The position numbers were made by a program, and so were the translations under genes. DNA of 64,000 nucleotides from Phycisphaeraceae bacterium (GTDB taxonomy: Bacteria; Planctomycetota; Phycisphaerae; Phycisphaerales; UBA1924), in contig CP054186.1 of the NCBI GenBank assembly GCA_015200025.1, forward strand, positions 372,001 through 436,000, in the 5' to 3' direction. Shown piece by piece: positions 25,824-33,716 of this stretch. The notes beneath the pieces are model-generated. The model had not been told where the DNA came from, searched no databases, and was given only the letters and a program-made list of their open reading frames with translations. Position 1 is the stretch's first letter; every line of letters starts with the position of its first letter.

Positions 25824-27268
25824 GCCGACCACCCTTTTGTCTGACCGCCGACGAACTCGCCCGCTGGACGGGCGGGCGCTGGATCGTTCCGCCGGGGTCC
25901 CGCACGCACGGCGGGGGATTCGCCATCGACACCCGCACGATGACCCAAGGGCAGGTCTTTGTCGCGTTGAAGGGTGAGAAGATCGACGGGCACGCCTTCG
26001 CCCGGGACGCCCTGGCGAAGGGCGGGGCCTGGTGCGTCATCGCCTCGTCGGAGTCGAGCCTGGGGCCGGGGGCGGTTGAATGGGCCCGGAACCTCGGGGC
26101 CGGGGTCCTCCTGGTCCGCGATACCGCGGCCGCCCTGCTCGGCCTGGCGCGGGCACGCCGGGGCTCGATCGCTCCGGCGAAGGTCGTCGCGGTCTGCGGG
26201 TCCAACGGGAAGACGACGACGACCCGCCTGGTCCGGGCCGCCGTCGCACGGGGCGACGATTGCGTCGCTTCGATCAAGAGTTTCAACAACGCGCTGGGCG
26301 TCCCGCTGACGATCCTCAACGCGCCCGCGGCGTTCGGGACGCTCGTGTGCGAGGTCGGTTCCAACGCGCCGGGCGAGATCGACCCCCTGGGCGAGGTCGT
26401 CCGTCCTGACGTGGCGGTGATCACCTCCATCGGGCGTGAGCACCTCGAGGGCTTCGGGTCGCTCGAGGGCGTCCTGCGGGAGGAAACGTCGATCCTGCGG
26501 TGGGTCGCGCCGGGGGGCGTGGCGGTGGTGAACGCCGACAGCCCGGGGCTGATCGATGCAGCGCGGGCCTGGGCCGCGGGGCGAGGGGATGAGGTCCGGG
26601 TGCTGGCCTTCGGCGTTTCGCCCGGGGCGACGCTGCGGATCACGTCGATCGAGGCGGACCTGGCCGGGGTGCGTTTCCGGCTCGACGGGCGGGCGTACCG
26701 GGCGCCCCTGCTGGGCGCGCACAACGCGTGGAACGCGGCGGCGGCGGTCGCCGTCGGGCTGGCCCTGGGCCGGACGCCCGAGTTGATCGCGGATCAACTG
26801 GCGTCGGCGCGCGGGCCGGAGATGCGGATGGAGCCGGTGACGGTCGGCGGGGTGACGTTCATCAACGACGCGTACAACGCGAACCCGGACTCGATGCTGG
26901 CGGCGATCGCCGCGGTCCGCGCCCTCGCGCCGGCGGGCTCGCCTCGGGTGTTCGTGCTGGGGGACATGCTCGAGCTGGGGGCCGCGTCGGCGTCGTCGCA
27001 CGCGGAGGTGCTCGCCGAGGCGAGGCGGGACCCGTCCGACCGCGTGGTGCTGATCGGCCCGTCGTTCGCGGCGGCGGCGGGGACGCCCGACGAACGGACG
27101 CTCGTGATCCCCGAGGCCTCGCCCGAGGGGTGCGCCCGGGCCGCGGCGTTCGAGCCCGGGTCGTTCGTCCTGCTCAAGGGATCTCGCCGGACGGCGGTGG
27201 AGCGGGTGCTGGCCTCGTACCGGGCGAGGATCAACGCGGGGGGGGTGGCGTGCTCTACCTGCTCCTGA
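25820..27268 (+). CDS. murF: UDP-MurNAc-tripeptide:D-alanyl-D-alanine ligase
   Basis: A 482-residue enzyme that adds D-Ala-D-Ala to finish the UDP-MurNAc-pentapeptide. It shows the Mur ligase pattern: DTRTMTQGQVFVALKGEKID in the N-domain, AVCGSNGKTTTTRLVRAAVA for ATP, EVGSNAPGEIDPLGEVVRPD, the INDAYNANPDSMLAAIAAV signature of MurF, and VFVLGDMLELG. The ATG at 25820 overlaps the murE stop by 4 nt, and the 3' end overlaps the mraY start by 19 nt, so the three genes are one translational unit. Confidence 0.96.
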   Translation: MSRPPFCLTADELARWTGGRWIVPPGSRTHGGGFAIDTRTMTQGQVFVALKGEKIDGHAFARDALAKGGAWCVIASSESSLGPGAVEWARNLGAGVLLVRDTAAALLGLARARRGSIAPAKVVAVCGSNGKTTTTRLVRAAVARGDDCVASIKSFNNALGVPLTILNAPAAFGTLVCEVGSNAPGEIDPLGEVVRPDVAVITSIGREHLEGFGSLEGVLREETSILRWVAPGGVAVVNADSPGLIDAARAWAAGRGDEVRVLAFGVSPGATLRITSIEADLAGVRFRLDGRAYRAPLLGAHNAWNAAAAVAVGLALGRTPELIADQLASARGPEMRMEPVTVGGVTFINDAYNANPDSMLAAIAAVRALAPAGSPRVFVLGDMLELGAASASSHAEVLAEARRDPSDRVVLIGPSFAAAAGTPDERTLVIPEASPEGCARAAAFEPGSFVLLKGSRRTAVERVLASYRARINAGGVACSTCS

Positions 27269-28416
27269 GGACCTTCGACCGCTGGCTCGACGAACGCGGC
27301 GCGTACGGGATCTTCGGCCTGCTCGACCAGATCGAGTTCCGCGGGCTCGCCGCCGCCGGGCTGGCGTTCATGATCGTGCTGGTCTCCGGACGGCGGACCA
27401 TCGCGTGGCTTCGGCGCAAGAAGATCGGCGACGGGGGCCTGACCGACGCCGCCGCGCTGACCGCCCAGGCCGCCAGCAAGGCCAACGTGCCCACGATGGG
27501 CGGGGTGCTGATCGTCGGCGCGGCGTTCGTCGCGACGTTCCTGCTCGCCGACCTTCGGGCGTTCTACATCCAGGTCGGGCTGCTGGTGATGGTGTGCTTC
27601 GCGGGGATCGGGGCCGCGGACGACTGGCTCAAGCTGACGGCCCTGCGCCGCGGGTCGGGGAGCCGCCAGGGGCTCTACGCCTGGGAGAAGCTCGCGTTCC
27701 AACTGGGCATCGCCGCGCTCGTCGCCATCGCGTGCTGGCGTCACGACGGCGGCCCGCTGACGCACGTGCTCAACATCCCCTTCCAGCGGACGTACGTGCC
27801 CGGGTCCGACGCGCTGACGCCCGAGCCGGGGCTGTGGTACCTGGTCATGCCGGCGTTCGTGGTCCTCACGACGCTGATGATCGCCGGGCTCTCCAACGCC
27901 GTGAACATCACGGACGGGATGGACGGGCTGGCGGCGGGGATCTCGGGCGTGGTGTGCGTGGGGCTGTTCATCCTGTGCCTGATCGCCGGGAGCGTCGAGC
28001 TCTCCCGGGTGCTCCTGATCCCGAACATCGAGGCCTCCGCGGAGTTGTGCGTGCTGACCGGGGCGCTGGGGGGGGCGTGCCTGGGCTTCCTGTGGTGGAA
28101 CTGCTCGCCCGCGAGCGTGTTCATGGGCGACACCGGGGCCCTCTCGATCGGGGCGGTCATCGGGTACGTCGCCGCCGTCACGCGACAGGAGGTGATCGTC
28201 CTCCTGATGTGCGGGATGTTCGTCGTTGAGGCCGCCTCGGTGATGATCCAGGTCGGGTATTTCAAGGCCACCGGCGGCAAGCGGATCTTCCGCATTGCCC
28301 CCTATCACCACAACCTGCACCTCCAGGGTTGGACCGAGCAGCAGGTTGTCGTCCGGTTCTGGATCGTCACCATCCTGCTGCTGGTCGTCGCCCTGGCCTC
28401 GATCAAGGTCCGTTAG
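27250..28416 (+). CDS. mraY: Phospho-MurNAc-pentapeptide transferase
   Basis: A 388-residue inner-membrane enzyme that makes lipid I from UDP-MurNAc-pentapeptide and undecaprenyl phosphate. About ten membrane segments are visible, with NVPTMGGVLIV, the catalytic DDWLK, NAVNITDGMDGLAAG and FMGDTGALSIGAVIG. The cytoplasmic loop motif usually read as HHHxE appears here as YHHNLHLQGW, so the third His is Asn and the Glu is His. GTG 27250 is chosen because the next start would remove the first hydrophobic segment. murD and ftsW do not follow; the cell-wall cluster stops here. Confidence 0.94.
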   Translation: MLYLLLRTFDRWLDERGAYGIFGLLDQIEFRGLAAAGLAFMIVLVSGRRTIAWLRRKKIGDGGLTDAAALTAQAASKANVPTMGGVLIVGAAFVATFLLADLRAFYIQVGLLVMVCFAGIGAADDWLKLTALRRGSGSRQGLYAWEKLAFQLGIAALVAIACWRHDGGPLTHVLNIPFQRTYVPGSDALTPEPGLWYLVMPAFVVLTTLMIAGLSNAVNITDGMDGLAAGISGVVCVGLFILCLIAGSVELSRVLLIPNIEASAELCVLTGALGGACLGFLWWNCSPASVFMGDTGALSIGAVIGYVAAVTRQEVIVLLMCGMFVVEAASVMIQVGYFKATGGKRIFRIAPYHHNLHLQGWTEQQVVVRFWIVTILLLVVALASIKVR

Positions 28417-28519
28417 CCGCCGCCGGCCGATGCAGGGCTGGGCCGAGGCATCGCCGGGGCAGCCGCCCGCCGCGGCCCCCGACGACGCGACCCCGGGCCC
28501 GAGGCGCGCTACGCTTGCC

Positions 28520-28650
28520 CCGTCCCCCCGATCGACGGCCGGGCCCGACGCACGGGCGGCCCGTGAACCTGGTCAGGGCTTGACCGCAGCAGCCATAAGC
28601 GGCGTCGTCCGGGTCGTCGGCAACCTGGCCGTCGATCGGGGGGATTTCTT
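28520..28650 (+). ncRNA. ffs: Signal recognition particle RNA (small, 4.5S-like)
   Basis: A 17-bp perfect outer helix pairs 28524-28540 with 28627-28643, closing a long hairpin with further paired stretches (CCGACG with CGTCGG). At the tip GGTCAGG (28571-28577) and AGCAGCC (28588-28594) form the Ffh-binding asymmetric loop, exactly 10 nt apart as in E. coli 4.5S RNA. The apical loop reads UUGACC closed by G-C and C-G, instead of the usual GNRA tetraloop. A T-rich tail (ATTTCTTT) follows the outer helix and may serve as terminator. It lies about 100 nt after mraY. Confidence 0.85.
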
Positions 28651-28825
28651 TAGTCTTGCCGCGGGCGCTCCATTTTATATCGAGGATCGTCGAACGAGCC
28701 GCCGAACCCGACGGCCTTAGATGTCATAGTTTGTGCATTCATAAGCACTTACCATATTTTTTCTCGGCTCCATTCAGATACTGTTGACACTCGGGGGTAT
28801 CACTCATTCCAGTTGGAGCCCACGC
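28651..28825. other. AT-rich intergenic region before module A
   Basis: An unusually AT-rich 175-base stretch separates the SRP RNA from the next gene. It holds a small hairpin (GTGC/GCAC, loop 8) followed by ATTTTTT, which may be a weak terminator, and a TTGACA at about 28783. No matching -10 lies at 17 nt from it. A promoter for the gene at 28826 is likely here but not resolved. Confidence 0.35.
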
Positions 28826-29887
28826 ATGAGCTTACTTCTCTGCGTCATGATGATCGGGTTCACGGGGTCTGAGCCGGCCTTTCAAACCATACTGGACCGC
28901 GGACTGCCCGAGTTGCCCACGGGTGTTCGCGTGGTATGGGAGATCGAACAGCACGCGGGCGTCACCCCTGATGAATTGATGGAACTGCGGAGGCGGATCG
29001 CCGGCCGGCCGGATCATCCGGATCGACCGAAAGCCGAGGTCGCGACCCGTCGCTTGAATTCCGGACCGGATCGGCTTCGCCGCGAGGCATGGATCGACCG
29101 CGCGGGTCGCTTCCGGCTGTCGGAAACTCCGGCCAAAGGCGGCTGGAATGACGTGGTCGTGGCGGACGGCGTGGTGTGGGCGTTGACGGCCGACTCGCTG
29201 AACATCGTGGACGGATCCCGCGAGCCCCCCCCGGGCCGGAACTTCGCCGCCACTCGCGATGATGCCCGGCGGCATATCGGGGGCTTCATGATGGGCGGAC
29301 TCTCCATGATCATCGGCGCCCCTCGGGCCACGGCGGCGTCGTTCCGACGATCGGGGCGTGAGTGGACCGCGTCGGCCTTCCTCCCGGACAACATCGGGTC
29401 GTTCTGGTTCCGTGGCACGGAAGTGGACCACAACATCTTGGTCACGGAAGGACGTGTGGAACGGTTGGCCCCTGCCCCCGCCGAGGTCGGCGCACGGGTC
29501 AAGGCCTCCGACCTCTGGCCGGATTCGCCGTTGGGCCCGGTTTTCCGCGTGATCGAGGGGTACAGACCGTCGGGCGTGCTCGATTCTCGATCCCGTCTCA
29601 TCGAGGCCGAGGTGTGGTCGTCGGAACCCGCCATGTTCGCGGTGCCCGATCGTGCCCGCCCGCGCGACGCGGTGCGGGGCGAGCTGGCTCTGCTGCACGT
29701 GGCCGACTTCCGTGATGACCGTTCGGGTCGATTCTGGCAGCGAGGGTCGGCGGACGAGGCTTTCGAGAAGGGCCCGCCGCCACCGAACGACCCTTCGCGG
29801 ACGATCTGGTCGCTCAACCGGTCCGGGTATCTGATCCTGATCGGCGTTGGCGTGCTGATCGCCGGTGTATGGCTCCGGCGTCGATAA
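28826..29887 (+). CDS. Exported, C-terminally anchored protein, unknown function (module A)
   Basis: A 353-residue protein; ATG 28826 has GGAG 9 nt upstream. A signal peptide (MSLLLCVMMIGFTG) leads to a mostly beta-strand ectodomain (VRVVWEIEQHAGV, LRREAWIDRAGRFRLSETPA, VVVADGVVWALTADSLNIVD) and one C-terminal membrane helix (YLILIGVGVLIAGVWLRRR). The layout, though not the clear sequence, matches the anchored proteins at 50223 and 52359, which also sit next to a 10-Cys secreted protein. 33 nt separate it from that partner here. Function unknown. Confidence 0.7.
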   Translation: MSLLLCVMMIGFTGSEPAFQTILDRGLPELPTGVRVVWEIEQHAGVTPDELMELRRRIAGRPDHPDRPKAEVATRRLNSGPDRLRREAWIDRAGRFRLSETPAKGGWNDVVVADGVVWALTADSLNIVDGSREPPPGRNFAATRDDARRHIGGFMMGGLSMIIGAPRATAASFRRSGREWTASAFLPDNIGSFWFRGTEVDHNILVTEGRVERLAPAPAEVGARVKASDLWPDSPLGPVFRVIEGYRPSGVLDSRSRLIEAEVWSSEPAMFAVPDRARPRDAVRGELALLHVADFRDDRSGRFWQRGSADEAFEKGPPPPNDPSRTIWSLNRSGYLILIGVGVLIAGVWLRRR

Positions 29888-29920
29888 CGCCGTGTTCGTA
29901 CGGACGAAAGGAGGTCAAGT

Positions 29921-30319
29921 ATGGCAGCATCGAGACTATGCAGGATGACCGCGGGGTGGGCGGCGATCACAACCGGCGCCGTTGCCGTGTCGGCCGCGTG
30001 CTGGGAAACCACCACAACCGATTGCTGCCGCCTCGCGGGCGTGGTGCTGAACACGACACGCAAGTGCGGCCTGTTCCAGGATCAACATTGCCCGGACAAA
30101 GCCACCCAGAACACGGGTAACCTTTCGTTCGCCCGCGAAGCCGGCACAGGAAAGTCGAGCCGATCGGAGGGCACTTCATTCACCTGCAAGTACCAGGTCG
30201 GGCGTTGCACGGGAACACTGGGGTCGAACCTCTGCGAATACAACGAAGAGCAGACCATCTCCTGCACAACATCCGCGGCGACCGGCGACGCGTGCTCGAG
30301 CACGCCCGAGCAGCGGTGA
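29921..30319 (+). CDS. Small secreted protein with ten mature cysteines (module A)
   Basis: A 132-residue protein with a near-perfect ribosome site (AAAGGAGGT, 5 nt before ATG). A signal peptide ends near VAVSAAC, and the mature part has exactly ten Cys, including a CC pair, spread over ~105 residues rich in Thr, Ser and Gly. Disulfide bonding outside the cytoplasm is expected. The related proteins at 49831 and 51958 also have ten mature Cys. It overlaps or nearly touches the next gene, which encodes a MauE-like membrane domain. Function unknown. Confidence 0.72.
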   Translation: MAASRLCRMTAGWAAITTGAVAVSAACWETTTTDCCRLAGVVLNTTRKCGLFQDQHCPDKATQNTGNLSFAREAGTGKSSRSEGTSFTCKYQVGRCTGTLGSNLCEYNEEQTISCTTSAATGDACSSTPEQR

Positions 30320-30345
30320 AGGTGAGCGCGTCGAGCCCGCACCGG

Positions 30346-31572
30346 ATGGCCATCATCATGAACTGCCTTCCATCATTCCTCGCACACCTCGGGATGCTGA
30401 CCATCTTTGTCGCCGGGGTGGGGAAATCGCTCTCGTTCGCGTCGTTCGTCATCTCGCTCGGCGCGTGGAGCCTGATCCCGCCGGCATGGACCGGCGTCGT
30501 CGCGGCGGGCGTCGTGGTGTGCGAGCTCACCGTGAGCGGGCTGTGGTTCGTGGGTGTTTACCGCCACGCGGCGGCGATCGCCGCGGCGGGCATGGTCGCC
30601 ATATTCACCGTGGCGTACGCCTACGAGGTGCTCGTATCGGGACCACCGACGTGCGAGTGCATGGGGAGGTATCTCGCCTTCCGTGCCGAGGAGAACCGCG
30701 TGACGGAACTCCTGGCCCGAAATGCGATGATCCTGGTGTGCCTCGCCTTCGCGATCCGCCGCGTCCCGGCCGTGGGGAAGCCTTCTGCCCAGGTCGCGGG
30801 TGTCCGCCGCGCCGGGGCTGGTCACGTCGCGGGATTTACGCTGGTCGAGGTACTGATGGTGATCGCGGCCGTGTCGATCCTGGCCGGGCTGATCCTGACT
30901 TCCTTGGGGCCGGCCCGGGCCTCGGCGACGACGGCGTCCTCGTTGTCGCGGCTCCGGCAGCACACGGCGGTCTTCCACGCCTATGGGGCTGATCACCGGG
31001 ACGGGATGCCGCGGTTTATCAACCCCGACGGAACACACGGCCCGTGGGGGCCTCACGGGAGGTACCTGCAAGGGGAGCGGCTCCCATACTTCATCCAATC
31101 GAACCTATGGCCGATCGCGATGGAGCATGGATATTACACCGGGCACCGGTGGAGGGCGGACGTTTTCTATCCGCCCTGGGCGAAGTCCGTGGAACTGGGC
31201 AACGCCGCCGGCTCGCCGTACTTGTACGCGGCGACCTCGGTCTCCCGCCCGGAGTTCTGGATCGAATCGGAGCGGACCGGGCCGGACCAGTGGAAGACGG
31301 TGCGCTTCGGGGAGGTCGCGTTCCCGAGCCAGAAGGTGATCCTCTCGGCGATCGACCACCGCGTGGTCATCCACGACGATCGGTCCCGGGACGAGACCGC
31401 CCACCTGGGCTGGATCGACGGATCGGCCTCGACGTCGCGGGTCGGCGACCTCGAGCCCGGCTACCCCGGGGGTGAGGGGCGGTTCGAGGGGTCGTGGTCA
31501 TTCATCGCCGATTGGCCGGCGGGGTCGCATACCCGGGCCGGCGTCCGAGGGCGAGACATCGCCGCCCGGTAA
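30346..31572 (+). CDS. MauE/DoxX-like membrane domain fused to a pseudopilin-like protein (module A)
   Basis: About 408 residues. Residues ~5-145 are four membrane helices in the MauE/DoxX style (LAHLGMLTIFVAGVGKSLSF; then SGPPTCECMGRYLAF with a CxC, and ARNAMILVCLAFAIRR). From ~165 a prepilin N-terminus follows (AGFTLVEVLMVIAAVSILAG), then a pilin-like body with a C-terminal HLGWIDGSAS, the H-x-DG-type ending of planctomycete pseudopilins. A GTG at 30316 overlapping the previous stop (GTGA) is an alternative start. The fusion is unusual: the pilin motif lies internally, so prepilin cleavage would release the membrane domain. Confidence 0.75.
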   Translation: MAIIMNCLPSFLAHLGMLTIFVAGVGKSLSFASFVISLGAWSLIPPAWTGVVAAGVVVCELTVSGLWFVGVYRHAAAIAAAGMVAIFTVAYAYEVLVSGPPTCECMGRYLAFRAEENRVTELLARNAMILVCLAFAIRRVPAVGKPSAQVAGVRRAGAGHVAGFTLVEVLMVIAAVSILAGLILTSLGPARASATTASSLSRLRQHTAVFHAYGADHRDGMPRFINPDGTHGPWGPHGRYLQGERLPYFIQSNLWPIAMEHGYYTGHRWRADVFYPPWAKSVELGNAAGSPYLYAATSVSRPEFWIESERTGPDQWKTVRFGEVAFPSQKVILSAIDHRVVIHDDRSRDETAHLGWIDGSASTSRVGDLEPGYPGGEGRFEGSWSFIADWPAGSHTRAGVRGRDIAAR

Positions 31573-31654
31573 ACGCGACCCGGACACCGGACACCCGCTC
31601 TCTGGTGAGGGCCGCGGGCGGGCCATCCCGGACGGCCCGCGGCTACAGTCGGGC

Positions 31655-32809
31655 ATGACGTACACGGTCTTGGCGAGGCGGTACCGATCCCGCGATTTCG
31701 ACGAGGTGGTCGGGCAGGAGGCCATCTCGCGCACCCTGAAAAACGCGATCGAGACCCACCGCGTCGCCCACGCCTACCTCTTCTGCGGGACCCGCGGCGT
31801 CGGGAAGACGTCGATGGCCAGGATTTTCGCCAAAGCGCTCAACGGGGGCACGCCCGAGGTCGACGCCGCCATCATGCAGGGTCGTGACACCGACACCGTC
31901 GAGATCGACGCGGCGAGCAACACGGGCGTGGACAACGCACGCGACCTGATCGCCAACTGCGCCTACCGCCCGATGCGGGGGAAGCACAAGGTCTACATCA
32001 TCGACGAGGTCCACATGCTCTCGACGCAGGCGTTCAACGCGCTGCTCAAGACCATGGAGGAGCCCCCCGAGCACGTCAAGTTCATCCTCTGCACCACCGA
32101 CCCGCAGAAGGTGCCCCCGACGATTCAGAGCCGGTGCCAGCGGTTCGATTTCCGCAACATCCCCACGGCGAGGATCGCGGAGCACCTGCGCGAGGTCGCC
32201 GCGGGCGAGAAGGTCGCCGCCGACCCGGACCTCCTGCACCAGGTGGCGAAACTCGGGCGTGGGTCGATGCGCGACGCGCTCACGCTGCTCGACCGCCTGC
32301 TCGCCACGGGGGAGAAGCGTCTGACCCTCCGCACGCTCGAATCGCTGCTGGGCCTCCCCGCGTTCGACCTGATCAGCGCCCTGATCGACGCCGTGTCGTC
32401 GGGCGACCCCAAGGCCGCCCTCGAGCGCGCCGACGAACTGCTGTCGCGGGGGAACTCGATCGACGAGACGCTCGACAGCCTCGCGGAGCGGTTCCGCGAC
32501 CTGATGGTGATCGCCGCGTGCGGCGCCGACACCCCGCTGGTCGAGCTCAACGAGGACGCGCGAGCCGCCGAGGCGGAGCGGGCGGCGAGGTTCGACCCGG
32601 CCGGGCTGACGCACATGATCGCGCTGTGCGAGAGCGTGCAGCGGTCGGTCCGGGCGAGCGGGAGCCCCCGAGCCCTGTTCGACGCGCTGATTGTCCGCCT
32701 CGCGCTCACCGAGAAGATCGCGGACGTGACCGCCCTGGTCCGTGAGACCTCGCACCCCGCGCCGACGGGCCGGGCCGTCCACGCGGAGCCCGCCGCAAAA
32801 AAACGCTGA
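31655..32809 (+). CDS. dnaX: DNA polymerase III subunit gamma (zero-frame DnaX product)
   Basis: A 384-residue clamp-loader ATPase. Walker A (CGTRGVGKTSMARIFAKAL), Walker B/DEVH (YIIDEVHMLS), the sensor region LCTTDPQKVPPTIQSRCQRF and SMRDALTLLDRLLATG are all present. The three or four zinc-binding Cys normally found between Walker A and EIDAAS are absent: residues 62-80 contain no Cys. The frame stops at TGA 32807-32809, six bases after a slippery A7, yielding only the short form. The adjacent ybaB gene supports the dnaX identity. Start ATG 31655 begins with the conserved YTVLARRYRSRDFDEVVGQE. Confidence 0.95.
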   Translation: MTYTVLARRYRSRDFDEVVGQEAISRTLKNAIETHRVAHAYLFCGTRGVGKTSMARIFAKALNGGTPEVDAAIMQGRDTDTVEIDAASNTGVDNARDLIANCAYRPMRGKHKVYIIDEVHMLSTQAFNALLKTMEEPPEHVKFILCTTDPQKVPPTIQSRCQRFDFRNIPTARIAEHLREVAAGEKVAADPDLLHQVAKLGRGSMRDALTLLDRLLATGEKRLTLRTLESLLGLPAFDLISALIDAVSSGDPKAALERADELLSRGNSIDETLDSLAERFRDLMVIAACGADTPLVELNEDARAAEAERAARFDPAGLTHMIALCESVQRSVRASGSPRALFDALIVRLALTEKIADVTALVRETSHPAPTGRAVHAEPAAKKR

Positions 32810-32841
32810 CGCCGGCCGCCCCCCCCCCGCGCGAGCCGGCG
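32785..32841 (+). promoter_or_regulatory. Programmed -1 ribosomal frameshift signal in dnaX
   Basis: Four parts line up. A Shine-Dalgarno-like GGAG lies at 32785-32788. The slippery heptamer A AAA AAA lies at 32797-32803 in the zero frame (GCA AAA AAA CGC TGA). A spacer of six bases (32804-32809) contains the zero-frame stop. A perfect 7-bp stem then pairs CGCCGGC (32810-32816) with GCCGGCG (32835-32841). This matches the arrangement of the E. coli dnaX signal. Transcriptional slippage on A7, or a homopolymer sequencing error, would give a similar picture. Confidence 0.8.
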
Positions 32842-33306
32842 CCCCCGCCACCCCGCCCCCTCTCCACGGACACGCCAGCGCCCACACCCGTGCTCACGAG
32901 GGATCCGCCGCGTGCCGAACGCCCGACGCCGACCGACCTCGCCTCGCCGCCGGGGCGGCTGTGGGAGATGGTCCGATCGCTCACGGAGGGGTCGCGGGTC
33001 ATGGGCGCTTTGGTCGAGCAGCTCACGCTCGAACGGGTCGAGGGGGGCGTCGCCGTCCTCACGGCCGACCCGTCCGTCGCGGTCACCGCACGTTCGAGGG
33101 CGGCCGAACTCGAGCAACTCGCCTCACGCGCCTGGCAGGCCCGGGTGACACTCCGCATCGTGGACGCCGAGGCCCCGGCCCCGCCCGCCGGCGAGGAAAC
33201 GACCAGGGTGTCCATGAGCGAGCACCCGCTGGTCCGCCTCGCGGTCGACGAGCTGGGCGCCCGCCTGATCGCCGTCCAGCCCCGCGCCCGCCCGCCCCGC
33301 GAGTAG
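32803..33306 (+). CDS. dnaX: C-terminal extension of DnaX (tau form), reached by -1 frameshift
   Basis: The -1 frame is open from the slippery site to TAG 33304-33306 and adds 167 residues, for a tau form of about 550. After a Pro-rich linker, LWEMVRSLTEGSRVMGALVE, VAVLTADPSVAVTARSRAAE and QARVTLRIVDAE resemble the C-terminal DnaX domain. There is no ATG, GTG or TTG in this frame before GTG 32890, and that codon lacks a ribosome site, so separate translation is unlikely. In E. coli the shift yields the short gamma; here it would yield the long tau. Confidence 0.78.
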   Translation, partial: TLTPAAPPPREPAPPPPRPLSTDTPAPTPVLTRDPPRAERPTPTDLASPPGRLWEMVRSLTEGSRVMGALVEQLTLERVEGGVAVLTADPSVAVTARSRAAELEQLASRAWQARVTLRIVDAEAPAPPAGEETTRVSMSEHPLVRLAVDELGARLIAVQPRARPPRE

Positions 33307-33350
33307 CCCCCCCCACTTTCCCCCCTCCAGCCCCACACCGGAGCACCCCG

Positions 33351-33716
33351 ATGTTCGACAAACTCAAGGCGATGGGCGCCGTCGCCGCCCTGCTCAAGGA
33401 CAAAGACAAGATCGCGCAGGCCTTCGAGCGCGTCAAGACTAAGGCCCAGGCCGCCCGCCTCACCGCCGACGCCGCCTCCGGCGCGATCCGCGTCGTCGCC
33501 GACGGGCGCATGACGATCCTGTCGGTCGAGATCGCGCCGGCCCTGGCGTCGGGGATCGCGTCGAGCGACGAATCGCGCCGGCTCGCGGGCGACCTGATCA
33601 CCCAGGCCGTCAACGACGCGCTGGCCAAAGCCCGCGGCTTCCTGAAATCCGCCGTCGAGGCCGAGGCCAAGTCGCTCGGGCTCCCCGACCTCCCCGGCCT
33701 CGAACAGCTGCTGTGA
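33351..33716 (+). CDS. ybaB: YbaB/EbfC nucleoid-associated protein
   Basis: A 121-residue DNA-binding protein with the family layout: N-terminal helices (MFDKLKAMGAVAALLKDKDK), a strand hairpin (SGAIRVVADGRMTILSVEIA) and a C-terminal helix (DLITQAVNDALAKARGFLKS). GGAG precedes the ATG. It follows dnaX by 44 nt, as in many bacteria where dnaX-ybaB-recR form an operon; recR is absent here and a Nudix-like gene takes its place with a 4-nt overlap (GTGA). Confidence 0.92.
   Translation: MFDKLKAMGAVAALLKDKDKIAQAFERVKTKAQAARLTADAASGAIRVVADGRMTILSVEIAPALASGIASSDESRRLAGDLITQAVNDALAKARGFLKSAVEAEAKSLGLPDLPGLEQLL

Noticed and set aside
26794..28320. A 508-codon minus-strand frame opposite murF and mraY
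   Set aside because: Antisense shadow of two certain genes; rich in Asp, His and Pro without known motifs.
32890..33306. Separate 138-residue gene starting at GTG 32890
   Set aside because: No ribosome site, and the frame is open back to the dnaX slippery site and matches the tau C-terminal domain, so it is treated as a DnaX extension.
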